From JBKHJA01 sp046538375 (GTDB lineage Bacteria > Acidobacteriota > Aminicenantia > Aminicenantales > Aminicenantaceae), in the NCBI GenBank assembly GCA_046538375.1, contig JBKHJA010000041.1:1-21510 (forward strand): 21,510 nt of DNA, written 5' to 3'. This document shows positions 6,925 to 14,965 of the stretch, piece by piece; the stretch's first letter is position 1; each line of letters begins with the position of its first letter. The notes beneath the pieces are model-generated. The model ran no database searches and was not told the DNA's origin. It saw only the letters and a program-made list of their open reading frames with translations. The position numbers and the translations under genes are program-made.

Positions 6925-9900
6925 TCATTTTATGATAACCGCGGGAATGCCTGCTTCTTTCACCATGGCGTTGAAAGCAGGGAGGTCTTTCTGGAAGAGG
7001 GATTTCAGCTCTTCCAACTGTCCATGAGCTTTTGACCACAGTTCTTCGAACACAGCATAAGATTGGTCTGTGGGCGGGGTGTCAGACGCGGCCACCACGG
7101 ATGCCAGGGATGCGAGTTTATTGTCCAGCTTTATGGGATAATTGAGAGGATCCTGCCTGCTTTCAGATTTTGATTGAATCAACACATCCTCTATCTGATG
7201 GAGTCTCTTCTTGAGCTTTTGGCCGGCCTGGACGATCTCGTTTTCTTTGGGTTGACTTTTTACTTTTTCGAAGAGAGTATCCATCTGTTTCTCCACAGAC
7301 CTTATCCGGTTTACGGCTCTGTTGACCTCGGTCAATTTATCCCTGATTTTAATCAAAATATCAAACTGTTCCTGGAACTCCTTTTGGGTGGTGGAAAGCC
7401 GGGGGTCCTTTTTCCACTTCCAGTTTCGGGATACAGATTTTTCGCCTACAGACAATCTCACCTCATAAACACCGGGCACAGCCACCGGCCCGCTCAGGGT
7501 TCCTGCCCACAGCACAGCTCCGGGTATACGCTGGGCATCAGGATAGCGCATATCCCAGATGAAACGATTCATGCCCTGATCAGTCTTGATTTTCTGATCG
7601 CCGCCTCTCCGGGACCATTCATCCGCCTGATCAGAAGGTGTTGTTTTTTCCTTCGATTTGCTGGTGAATTTTTTGATAAGATTACCCTGACCATCTAAAA
7701 ACTCCAGCATGACCTCTTCTTCAGGTTTCTTTTTGAAATAATAATAAATGACTGATCCACCGGGAGGATTCTGGCCCACATGGGGGGCAGGAAAGCTTCT
7801 TCCTCTCATCCTGTAGGCATCACGCGGCTTGAAAAGAAAGAAATCAGATTGAGCTACCTGAGGATTTAGCTGATGAAGAGGGGTTAAATCATCCAGTACC
7901 CAAAATGCCCGTCCATGGGTAGCCGCCACCAGATCATCCTCTTTAACCACCAGGTCATGAACAGGAACCACCGGAAGATTGAGCTGCAGGGACTGCCAGT
8001 GTGAGCCGTCATCAAAAGACACAAAAACTCCTGTTTCGGTTCCGGCATAAAGAAGTCCCTCCCTTTTGGGATCTTCCCGAACCACCCGCACAAAGGTGTT
8101 TTCAGGAAGACCGTCCGTGATCTTGTTCCATGATTTCCCATAATCTTCTGTTTTATAAATGTAAGTACCGAAATCATCCAGTTCATGCCGGTCCACCGCT
8201 ATGTAAGCTGTCCCTTCATCAAATGTGGAGGGTTCAATCATACTGATCAGACTCCATTCCGGCATTTGCCGGGGAGTGATGTTTTCCCAGGTCTCTCCTC
8301 CATCTTTGGTGATATGGACCAGTCCATCATCTGATCCTGCCCACAGGATATCGGGGTCGTGGAAAGACTCGGCCAAGGCGAATATGGTGCAGTAATACTC
8401 CACGCTGGTGTTGTCTTTGGTAATGGGTCCACCTGAGGACTGCTGTTTCTGTTTGTCGTTTCTGGTCAGGTCAGGGCTGATGATTTCCCAGCTCTGACCC
8501 TCGTTGGTTGTCTTGAACAGGACTTGGGCAGCGTGGTAAAGGACATCAGAATCGAAACGGGAAACAAGAATAGGGGCAGTCCACTGAAAACGATATTTGA
8601 GCTCAGCTGCACCCCACCCCATGGGATTTTCAGGCCAAGCGGAGATAATTCGTGTCTGGCGTGTTTCATAATCCCAGCGGGTGATCAGTCCTCCATAACT
8701 TCCTGCATACACCATATCAGGATTGTCATGCCGGGGAGCGATATGACCGCTTTCTCCTCCCCCTACCGAATGCCAATCGGATCTGTCTATTCCCCAGCCT
8801 GTGGTGCGGCTGGCGATGCGGACGGTGCTGTTATCCTGCTGAGCTCCGTAAACCCGATAAGGGAAATGGTTGTCGGTGATCACGTGGTAAAACTGGGCAG
8901 TGGGTTGGTTATCCTGGGCTGTCCAGGAGACTCCTCCGTTTTCCGTCACATTGGCCCCTCCGTCATTGGAATTGATCATCCGTTGAGAATTATTGGGGTC
9001 TATCCACAAATCATGATTATCACCATGGGGGACGCGAATGGATTCATAAGAACGGCCGCCGTCAACAGAGCGGTAGAAAGCTGTGTTGAGCACATAAACC
9101 GTTTCTGCATCCTGAGGATCAGCGTAGATGCGGGTGTAGTAGAAAGCACGCTGTCTGAGACGGCGTTCCTTGTTAACTCTTGTCCAGGTTTCACCTCCGT
9201 CATCAGAACGAAAAACACCGCCTTCATCAGCCTCGATGATAGCCCACACCCTTTCAGGCTTGGCCGGCGAGACAGTGATACCGATTTTTCCCAGCAATCC
9301 ATGGGGCAGTCCTTTGTTTCTGGAAATTTCAGTCCAGTTCTGTCCTCCGTCTGTGGACTTAAAGATACCGCTTCCCGGACCTCCGCTGGACAGGCTGTGA
9401 GGTGTACGGAAAAACTCCCACATGGCCGCATACAGGATGCGGGGATTGGAAGGATCCAGAATCAGATCAACGGCTCCGGTTTTATTATCTCTGTAAAGGA
9501 TTTTCTCCCACGTGCTTCCTCCGTCTTTGCTCCTAAAAACCCCTCTCTGTTCATTCGGACCATAGACATGACCGAGCGCAGCCACATAGACAAGATCGGA
9601 ATTCCGGGGGTGGATCCTCACTCTGGAGATATGCCGGGTATCCTTCAAGCCCATATTCTTCCAGGTTTTCCCTCCGTCAGTGGATTTGTACAGGCCGTCC
9701 CCGTGGGAAACGTTGCCCCTCATGGGCACTTCTCCCATTCCCACATAGACCACATTGGGATCCCATTCAGAAACAGCGATAGCTCCTACTGACCCGGTGG
9801 TGAAATAACCATCGGATACACATTTCCAGTGAAGTCCTCCGTCTTGTGTCTTCCACACACCACCTCCAGTGGCTCCCATATAGTAAGTTCTAGATTGATT

Positions 9901-10098
9901 GGGAATGCCATCCACTGCGGTCACCCGGCCTCCCCGGTAAGGCCCGATACACCGCCACTTCATGGCCTTGTAGAGACTTTCATCATAGCCATTGACCTTT
10001 TGTTGAGCTTTAAGGGAATTTTCTCCAGGAAAGGAGAAAGATGCTTGAATTACGAAAAGCACAAAAAAGGTCATGGCCGAGAATTTAAGCCTGTTCAT
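6925..10098 (-). CDS. Secreted VPS10/BNR-repeat beta-propeller protein
   Basis: This 1057-residue exported protein has a signal peptide (basic MNRLK, then a hydrophobic stretch to about residue 22). From about residue 45 to 730 it contains repeated Asp-box/BNR motifs of the S/T-x-D-G-G-x-T-W type. I count about eleven, including TQDGGLHW, STDGGKTW, SKDGGSTW, SDDGGETW, TKDGGETW and TEDYGKSW. This is the sortilin/VPS10-like ten-bladed propeller style found in large Acidobacteriota and Bacteroidota proteins often labelled 'glycosyl hydrolase'. A C-terminal part (about 770-1057) has an Ig-like segment with GMNRFIWDMRYPDA and PGVYEVRLSVG, followed by a helical, Lys/Glu-rich tail. No catalytic acid can be named, so enzymatic activity is not supported; carbohydrate or protein binding outside the inner membrane is likely. 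A strong SD (AGGAGG) precedes the ATG. Confidence 0.85.
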   Translation of the reverse strand: MNRLKFSAMTFFVLFVIQASFSFPGENSLKAQQKVNGYDESLYKAMKWRCIGPYRGGRVTAVDGIPNQSRTYYMGATGGGVWKTQDGGLHWKCVSDGYFTTGSVGAIAVSEWDPNVVYVGMGEVPMRGNVSHGDGLYKSTDGGKTWKNMGLKDTRHISRVRIHPRNSDLVYVAALGHVYGPNEQRGVFRSKDGGSTWEKILYRDNKTGAVDLILDPSNPRILYAAMWEFFRTPHSLSSGGPGSGIFKSTDGGQNWTEISRNKGLPHGLLGKIGITVSPAKPERVWAIIEADEGGVFRSDDGGETWTRVNKERRLRQRAFYYTRIYADPQDAETVYVLNTAFYRSVDGGRSYESIRVPHGDNHDLWIDPNNSQRMINSNDGGANVTENGGVSWTAQDNQPTAQFYHVITDNHFPYRVYGAQQDNSTVRIASRTTGWGIDRSDWHSVGGGESGHIAPRHDNPDMVYAGSYGGLITRWDYETRQTRIISAWPENPMGWGAAELKYRFQWTAPILVSRFDSDVLYHAAQVLFKTTNEGQSWEIISPDLTRNDKQKQQSSGGPITKDNTSVEYYCTIFALAESFHDPDILWAGSDDGLVHITKDGGETWENITPRQMPEWSLISMIEPSTFDEGTAYIAVDRHELDDFGTYIYKTEDYGKSWNKITDGLPENTFVRVVREDPKREGLLYAGTETGVFVSFDDGSHWQSLQLNLPVVPVHDLVVKEDDLVAATHGRAFWVLDDLTPLHQLNPQVAQSDFFLFKPRDAYRMRGRSFPAPHVGQNPPGGSVIYYYFKKKPEEEVMLEFLDGQGNLIKKFTSKSKEKTTPSDQADEWSRRGGDQKIKTDQGMNRFIWDMRYPDAQRIPGAVLWAGTLSGPVAVPGVYEVRLSVGEKSVSRNWKWKKDPRLSTTQKEFQEQFDILIKIRDKLTEVNRAVNRIRSVEKQMDTLFEKVKSQPKENEIVQAGQKLKKRLHQIEDVLIQSKSESRQDPLNYPIKLDNKLASLASVVAASDTPPTDQSYAVFEELWSKAHGQLEELKSLFQKDLPAFNAMVKEAGIPAVIIK

Positions 10099-10142
10099 TT
10101 TGAAACCTCCTCTTTTTGGATTTCCCCTCCTCTTTTTCTCTG

Positions 10143-10173
10143 ATTATATCACAGCGTGACCCCTGCCGATCAA
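10143..10173 (-). promoter_or_regulatory. Candidate extended -10 promoter for the VPS10-like operon
   Basis: On the minus strand TGATATAAT (an extended -10, with TATAAT at 10148-10143) lies 19 bases from TTGATC (10173-10168). The predicted start near 10136 gives a leader of about 37 bases containing the AGGAGG site. The spacer is longer than ideal, but an extended -10 tolerates a weak -35. It lies outside the inverted-repeat element at 10236-10387. Confidence 0.5.
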
Positions 10174-10235
10174 AGCTTTCTCATTCATGAAAACATTTCC
10201 AAAACTGCCATTAGTATAAATATATACGGATTGAA

Positions 10236-10387
10236 AAGGGTGAGGGATTGGGGGTGAGGAAGCCCCTGTGAGGACTGAGCGGGCATGGTTCCTCTCCACA
10301 GGAGAGGAGAGCGAAGTCCGAACGGGAGCTGATTTTCCTCGCTGGGGAAAACTAGCGTGCTGACGACCCCCCCATCCCTCACCCCTT
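10236..10387. repeat. Intergenic inverted-repeat element of about 150 bases
   Basis: The left end (AAGGGTGAGGGATTGGGGGT) and right end (complement AAGGGGTGAGGGATGGGGGG) form imperfect terminal inverted repeats of about 20 bases. Inside are smaller hairpins: CCTCTCC-ACA-GGAGAGG at 10291-10307, exact, nested within GGACT...AGTCC, and TTTTCC...GGAAAA at 10333-10351. The element is G/C-richer than its surroundings. It differs in sequence from the elements at 1-83 and 3165-3326, so a second repeat family is present. It may be a degenerate MITE or a structured RNA; nothing decides between them. Confidence 0.55.
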
Positions 10388-10415
10388 ATCATGAAAATGG
10401 AGATGCTTACTTCAT

Positions 10416-11225
10416 TCATGAATTCATCTCAACAATCTGCTGGGGAAAATAAACCATGATTTGAGGCTGCCCTCTGTATTTCTCCAGAAATCCGGTCACA
10501 GACAGGGTTTTTCCTTGATAAAATTGAACATCCGGGAAAAGAGAAACATTCTCCTCATGAATAAGAGCACAAAAATCTGACCGGGCCGGCCGAAGGAATA
10601 AAAATCTTCTTTCTTTATCCATTTCACTGCACAGGAAAACAACAGAAACTATCTCCCCGAGATGGTCTTTGACTTCTCTCACCGAGAGGGAAGGATACGG
10701 CTCCCCCCTCCAAATTCCACGATTGTTCTGGTGCGCCTCTCTTTCTGCCTGGATAAACTCCTTTCTGTAGTCTTTTCTGAAGGGGAAACGAAGAAAGGCA
10801 GAAGCAAAGCCTTCCCTCAACATGAATTTGTTGAAAAGCTCCTCTTTTCCACTCCATACGTAGGCGAGGAGACGCCCGTAGTCATCATGGAGTTCCCAAT
10901 CATAAGTCAGTGTTACTTTTTTATTGTAAAGATGGAAGAAAGTGAATCTTTTTGCCATATAAGCGAGAAACTTTTTCTCAGGATCAGGAGACTCCATCTC
11001 TGGAGCATCTATACCGATGAGCCTGACCCTCTTTTCAAGTCCAGTGTCAAATTTGACTTTGATGGTATCACCATCATACACGGTGGTGACCACCGCTTTA
11101 TCCGGGAAAGAAGATTTCCCGCTGTGCTCAAGCCGGAAAACTCTTTTTCCCAGAAATCCTGCGATAAGGAGCAGAAACAGAACTCCCAGGAAGAGTCTGG
11201 GAAAATTTTTTCTCAACCAGCTCAT
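10416..11225 (-). CDS. Membrane-anchored staphylococcal-nuclease-like (thermonuclease) protein
   Basis: This 269-residue protein has an N-terminal transmembrane anchor (about residues 9-26, LFLGVLFLLLIAGFL after a basic start), so the nuclease domain should face the periplasm or outside. The SNase fold follows at about 44-175. The catalytic set is present: D51 in DGDT, R68 in RVRLIGID, D73, E76 in APE, and R118 in DDYGRLLAYVW, corresponding to the Ca-binding Asp/Asp, Glu and two Arg of Staphylococcus nuclease. The end of the domain has the typical NRGIW. The last 80-90 residues look like an additional OB-fold-type segment (GKTLSVTGFLEKYRGQPQIMV). The start ATG overlaps the transketolase stop (ATGA at 11225-11222) with no strong SD, so translation probably depends on coupling. 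It is likely active on DNA or RNA. Confidence 0.85.
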   Translation of the reverse strand: MSWLRKNFPRLFLGVLFLLLIAGFLGKRVFRLEHSGKSSFPDKAVVTTVYDGDTIKVKFDTGLEKRVRLIGIDAPEMESPDPEKKFLAYMAKRFTFFHLYNKKVTLTYDWELHDDYGRLLAYVWSGKEELFNKFMLREGFASAFLRFPFRKDYRKEFIQAEREAHQNNRGIWRGEPYPSLSVREVKDHLGEIVSVVFLCSEMDKERRFLFLRPARSDFCALIHEENVSLFPDVQFYQGKTLSVTGFLEKYRGQPQIMVYFPQQIVEMNS

Positions 11226-13072
11226 TTTGACACAGATGAGGATTGTTTTCCTAGGACAAGATTTTTGACTGCGTTCTTTATGTGTTTAGCATTAATCCCG
11301 TATTTTTCCAACAGCTCCTCAGGCTTTCCTGAGCGGGGCAGTTCCTTTACGGCCAGGTGGATGAACGCAATTTGCTTTCCCAAAGCTGCAGCCACTGCCT
11401 CTCCCAGGCCGCCGCCCTGGTAATGGTCTTCAACCACCACCACCTTTTTCCCTGCCTCTTCCACTTCCCGCCTTATGTTTTTATCCAGGGGCTGGACGGA
11501 ATAAGCATCGATGATTCTGGTCATAACTCCCTGCTGTTTCAGCTCCTCATAAGCTTTCAAAGCTTCATGGACGATAATTCCGGCTGCGATCACCGCTGCT
11601 TGGTCCTTGCTGCTTCTTTTTAAAACCTTTGAGCCTCCTACAGGGAATTTATCCTTAACAGAATAAATAAGAGGAGTGGCCGGCCTTGTGGTCCTCAGGT
11701 AGCCGAGTCCTCTGTGCCGGGCCAATGATTCCACACAACCTTCCGCTGAATAAGCATCGGCTGGATACAGCACCACACATCCTGGAATGGGCCTGAAAAT
11801 AGCCAGATCTTCAAGTCCCATCTGAGAAGGACCATCGGCTCCGATGCTGACTCCGGAATGGGATCCCACAAATTTGATATTGGCAAAAGAATAAGATGCC
11901 ATCCGGATCTGGTCATGAGCCCTGCTCAGGAAGGCAGAAAAAGTGGCTGCAAAAGGGATAAATCCTTTGGCAGACAGGCCAAGACTCATGCCCACCATAT
12001 TCTGTTCAGCAATGTAAGTTTGAAAAGATCTTCGAGGAAACTCCTCAAAAAAATCTTCCGCATGGGTGGAATTCTTGACATCTCCATCCAAAGCGATCAC
12101 AGCCTGGTTTATGCGGCCCAGGCTCACCAGGGCATTGCCGTAAGCCCGCCTGGTAGCTGTTTTTTCCTGGTAAGAGTTTCTTTTAAAACCATATCTTTTT
12201 TTCAGATTAAATTTCTGTCTGCTGGCCGCTTTCCTTATGTATTTCTTTGAATTAACCTCTGGCATGGGTCCTATTTCCTGGAGCGCTTTCCGGACAGCAT
12301 CTTCCTTTAAAGGTTTGCCGTGCCAGCCGTTTTTATTTTCCAGAAAAGAGACCCCTTTTCCTTTTATTGTCCTGGCCAGGATCGCTTTTGGGTTTGAGGA
12401 CTGCTTGGCTTTTTTAAAAGCAGCCAAAATTTGATCGATGCGGTGACCGTTGATCTTAAATACCTCCCAGCCAAAGGCTTGGAATTTTTTTTGATACGCT
12501 TTGAGATCATGTCCATGCATGGTGGCTTCTGATTGGCCCAGCCTGTTGACATCCACCACCGCATAAAGATTATCCAGTCCAAAAAAGGAAGCGGAGTTGG
12601 CCGCTTCCCATACCGCCCCTTCTGCACATTCCCCGTCTCCCATCATCACAAACACTCTGGCCCTGGACTTGGCCAATTTCATGGCTAAAGCCATGCCTAC
12701 TCCTACAGATAGTCCTTGACCAAGAGAACCGGTGGCTGCTTTGACCCATTTCATCCGGGGAGTGGGATGTCCTTCAAGAACACTGTTCACTTCACGCAGA
12801 CTCATCAACCTCCTCTCAGAAATGATCCCTGCCTCAGCCAGGGCAGCCCATAGAATAGGAGCGGCATGACCTTTAGAGAGAACAAATTCATCATTGGCCC
12901 AATCCTGGGGATCACCGGGATTATATCTCATCTCATCGAAAAACAGGCAGGCCACTAAATCGGCCATGGATAAGCAGGTGGTAGGATGCCCTGACCCGGC
13001 TTTGGTGGTCATTTTCAAAGAATGGATCCGTAATCTCTTGGCTATTTCAGCTAACACTTGCCCTTTATCCAT
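11222..13072 (-). CDS. tkt: Transketolase, single-chain, animal-type
   Basis: This 616-residue cytosolic enzyme is thiamine-diphosphate-dependent and transfers two-carbon ketol units in the pentose phosphate pathway. All three domains are in one chain. H29 (AGSGHP) and H69 (SKGHA) are substrate-site histidines; the ThDP motif runs from GDGE (145-148) to N176 (VVDVNRLGQ); the catalytic Glu is E356 in YIAEQNMVG; and a C-terminal domain ends the chain. Sequence style (RIHSLKMTTKAGSGHPT, SKGHAAPILWAALAEAG, DVNRLGQSE, WHGKPL) and length resemble vertebrate TKT/TKTL (about 620 residues) more than the E. coli TktA type (about 660). This branch is known in some bacteria and archaea. AAAGGAGG lies about 10 bases before the ATG and a candidate promoter is further upstream. 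The downstream nuclease gene overlaps it by 4 bases. Confidence 0.92.
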   Translation of the reverse strand: MDKGQVLAEIAKRLRIHSLKMTTKAGSGHPTTCLSMADLVACLFFDEMRYNPGDPQDWANDEFVLSKGHAAPILWAALAEAGIISERRLMSLREVNSVLEGHPTPRMKWVKAATGSLGQGLSVGVGMALAMKLAKSRARVFVMMGDGECAEGAVWEAANSASFFGLDNLYAVVDVNRLGQSEATMHGHDLKAYQKKFQAFGWEVFKINGHRIDQILAAFKKAKQSSNPKAILARTIKGKGVSFLENKNGWHGKPLKEDAVRKALQEIGPMPEVNSKKYIRKAASRQKFNLKKRYGFKRNSYQEKTATRRAYGNALVSLGRINQAVIALDGDVKNSTHAEDFFEEFPRRSFQTYIAEQNMVGMSLGLSAKGFIPFAATFSAFLSRAHDQIRMASYSFANIKFVGSHSGVSIGADGPSQMGLEDLAIFRPIPGCVVLYPADAYSAEGCVESLARHRGLGYLRTTRPATPLIYSVKDKFPVGGSKVLKRSSKDQAAVIAAGIIVHEALKAYEELKQQGVMTRIIDAYSVQPLDKNIRREVEEAGKKVVVVEDHYQGGGLGEAVAAALGKQIAFIHLAVKELPRSGKPEELLEKYGINAKHIKNAVKNLVLGKQSSSVSK

Positions 13073-13113
13073 ATGATCAAAACCTCCTTTTAAGATTTAT
13101 CATGCTGACCGGA

Positions 13114-13142
13114 AACATACTTCTCCATGAACCTTGATTCAA
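13114..13142 (-). promoter_or_regulatory. Candidate promoter for the transketolase-nuclease pair
   Basis: On the minus strand TTGAAT (13142-13137) and TATGTT (13119-13114) are separated by 17 bases. The predicted start near 13107 leaves a leader of about 35 bases that contains the AAAGGAGG site. Both boxes match the consensus at four of six positions, and the spacing is ideal. Confidence 0.4.
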
Positions 13143-13251
13143 CGGAAAATCATTCCTTTGTTTTGATGAGAAGAAATTTTGGACATGAATGAAGCTATTA
13201 TGATATCCACTTCCCAGCAAAAAAAAAAGAAAAAAAACGAAGAAACCTTGA

Positions 13252-14169
13252 TTATCTTTTCTGGTACCAAATACGTGATGCCGCCTGCTTAAATCCCATT
13301 GAACTGTAAATGGATCGGGCAGGTTTGTTTTTTTCATCTACGGTGAGCTGGGCAGACTGAGCACCTCTGTTTTTGAGATAAGAAAGCCCGGCGAGAAAAA
13401 GAAATCTTCCTATACCATGCCTCCGGTGGTCAGGGTGGACTCCGTACATGTGGATGCGGCCTTGTCCGTTCTTTTTGATCTGAGTCCAGCAGTAGCCGAT
13501 GATTTTTTTATCCTTTTTTGATCTTGCCGTAATAACATCCCGGGGACGGGTTTCAGTCAAACGGAGGTAGTATTTTATTTCCTGTTCTGTATTGGGACAA
13601 AAACCCCAGCTTCCTTCAAAACATTTATTCTGTATGGATGCCAGTTGGCTTTCTTCTTCAGGTTTTAAATGATCGATGTTCACCTGAACCGGAGGGGACT
13701 CTCTGTTCAACTTGTTAAGAGGTTTAATCCTGAGCTCAACAAAACGACGAACCGGGGAGAAATCTAATTTTTCCAACAAAACTTTGGCCCTTTCATTTTC
13801 CTCAAAAACACACACATGTACCTTTTCAGCCCTGATTTCCTTGATTCTCTTCCTGGATTGCTTCCACATTACCGAGGCTATCCCCTTCCTCTGATACTGA
13901 GGGAGAATGAAGCAGCTCACAACAGCCCTGTTTATCCTTGATTCTGGCAGAATATTCATAAATCCCAATAGATTCCTGTTCTCCAAGGCCAAAAACAAAT
14001 CCTTCTGGGGGAAATAATGCGGCCTGAGAAGCCTCTTCATGACAAAAGCAAAAACCGCCTCATCGGCTTCCTGTTCAAATACACTCACTTTTGTGCAGAA
14101 ATCCACCAGCTTGTCAAAATCATCTGGTCTGTAATTTCTTATGGCGTCTGGAATGCGCTCTTTTATCAC
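13252..14169 (-). CDS. Tandem GNAT acetyltransferase, MshD-like layout
   Basis: This 305-residue protein holds two GNAT folds. The N-terminal one (about 10-155) has the acetyl-CoA loop QRKGIA; the C-terminal one (about 160-305) has HPDHRRHGIGRFLF, followed by LTVDEKNKPARSIYSSMGFK. Both glycine loops look intact, though the second is closer to consensus. Two-domain GNATs of this size include mycothiol synthase MshD, in which the C-terminal half is the active one and which shares the HPxxRxxGIG and LYVxxxNxxAxxLYxxxGF style. The start is a GTG at 14169 with no clear SD; the next in-frame ATG would remove about 44 residues of the first domain. It is transcribed divergently from the PIG-L deacetylase across a symmetric 91-base spacer. 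The acetyl acceptor is unknown. Confidence 0.8.
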   Translation of the reverse strand: MIKERIPDAIRNYRPDDFDKLVDFCTKVSVFEQEADEAVFAFVMKRLLRPHYFPQKDLFLALENRNLLGFMNILPESRINRAVVSCFILPQYQRKGIASVMWKQSRKRIKEIRAEKVHVCVFEENERAKVLLEKLDFSPVRRFVELRIKPLNKLNRESPPVQVNIDHLKPEEESQLASIQNKCFEGSWGFCPNTEQEIKYYLRLTETRPRDVITARSKKDKKIIGYCWTQIKKNGQGRIHMYGVHPDHRRHGIGRFLFLAGLSYLKNRGAQSAQLTVDEKNKPARSIYSSMGFKQAASRIWYQKR

Positions 14170-14202
14170 AGTTTTGGAAATGATTATTGAATTTGAGGAC
14201 GA

Positions 14203-14232
14203 ATTGTATCAGAGAGACAGATGTTATACAAT
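14203..14232. promoter_or_regulatory. Symmetric divergent promoter between GNAT and PIG-L genes
   Basis: An exact inverted repeat, ATTGTAT (14203-14209) and ATACAAT (14226-14232), spaced by 16 bases, creates overlapping promoters in both directions. Reading right: TTGTAT (14204-14209), 17 bases, TACAAT (14227-14232). Reading left: TTGTAT (14231-14226), 17 bases, TACAAT (14208-14203). The predicted starts (about 14239 on plus, 14196 on minus) give leaders of about 22 and 27 bases. The same half-sites could also be bound by a dimeric regulator. Confidence 0.5.
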
Positions 14233-14260
14233 GGCTTGAAAAAAAAAGCGAGGCTCAGCC

Positions 14261-14965
14261 ATGAGAGAGAAAAAGGCGGATGTTCTGGTTATCACCCCTC
14301 ATCCTGATGATGCGGAATTCGGAGCTGCAGGGAGTGTGGTTAACCTGGTCAGACAGGGAAAGACGGTGGTCTATATTGTCTGTACAAACGGCAACAAAGG
14401 CACCGATGATCCCCATCTCAAACCAGAAAAACTGGCAGAGATTCGGGAGAAAGAGCAGCGGGAAGCCGCCAATATCCTGGGGGTCCGGGAGGTCTGTTTT
14501 CTTGGTTATCCAGATCAAAGCCTTGAAGATACTCCTGAATTCAGGAAAGAAATAGTAAGATGCATAAGACTGTTCAGACCGGAGCTGGTTATCACCTCTG
14601 ATCCTTACAGACGCTATGTCTGGCACAGGGATCACCGGGTGGTGGGACAGGTTGTCCTGGATGCTGTTTTTCCCTACGCCCGCGATGTGTGGGCCTACCC
14701 TGACCTGGTGGAAGAAGGCCTGAATCCCCACAAGGTCAAGGAAGTCTGGCTCTGGGCCTGTGAGGAGAAAGACATCAATTTCCGCTCAGATATCACCTCA
14801 AGTTTTGATTTAAAAGTCAAAGCTCTGTATTGTCACCAAAGCCAGATAAAGAAGACTTTTGCCGCAGAAATGGAAAGATGGCTTTGTCAGCGGGCCAAAG
14901 ATATGGCAGGGGGAGAAAAATTCAAGCTAGCTGAAGGTTTCCACCGCGTTGAAATCTGGTGGTAG
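14261..14965 (+). CDS. PIG-L/LmbE family zinc-dependent N-deacetylase
   Basis: This 234-residue cytosolic protein carries the zinc-site motif TPHPDDAEFGAAG (H14, D16 and D17) and the downstream HxxH in VWHRDHR (H122, H125). These are the hallmarks of the family that contains MshB, BshB and the GlcNAc-PI deacetylases. Members remove the acetyl group from GlcNAc units attached to inositol, malate or other aglycones, or from related amides. GAGG at 14250-14253 lies 7 bases before the ATG. The gene is the only plus-strand gene in this part of the window. It is divergent from the tandem GNAT gene, and its last 39 bases overlap the end of the convergent GT4 gene. The glycosyltransferase next door makes a sugar-conjugate substrate plausible, but the actual substrate is inferred. 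Confidence 0.88.
   Translation: MREKKADVLVITPHPDDAEFGAAGSVVNLVRQGKTVVYIVCTNGNKGTDDPHLKPEKLAEIREKEQREAANILGVREVCFLGYPDQSLEDTPEFRKEIVRCIRLFRPELVITSDPYRRYVWHRDHRVVGQVVLDAVFPYARDVWAYPDLVEEGLNPHKVKEVWLWACEEKDINFRSDITSSFDLKVKALYCHQSQIKKTFAAEMERWLCQRAKDMAGGEKFKLAEGFHRVEIWW

Larger units (their letters stand above)
10099..10415. other. 317-base gene-free spacer
   Basis: Between the nuclease-like gene and the VPS10-like gene no convincing coding frame exists. Short frames on the minus strand cross a structured repeat and lack homology or a proper ribosome site. The spacer holds the candidate promoter at 10143-10173 and the inverted-repeat element at 10236-10387. The remaining AT-rich stretch at 10174-10235 shows nothing recognisable. 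Confidence 0.7.

Noticed and set aside
8524..9792. 422-residue open frame on the plus strand
   Set aside because: It is fully antisense to the VPS10-like gene, whose BNR motifs, signal peptide and ribosome site are clear. The antisense product has no recognisable domain and arises from the codon pattern of the real gene.
10144..10419. 91- and 65-residue frames on the minus strand
   Set aside because: They cross the inverted-repeat element, lack a convincing ribosome site and read as translated repeat sequence.
13219..13237. A10-G-A8 tract after the GNAT gene, considered as an intrinsic terminator
   Set aside because: In the gene direction it is a long T-run, but no G/C-rich stem precedes it, so a terminator cannot be supported.
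13077..13337. 86-residue frame on the minus strand
   Set aside because: It overlaps the end of the tandem GNAT gene in another frame and runs through poly-A/T sequence. It has no domain and no ribosome site.
14255..14731. 158-residue minus-strand frame
   Set aside because: It is antisense to the PIG-L gene, whose zinc motifs and ribosome site are clear.
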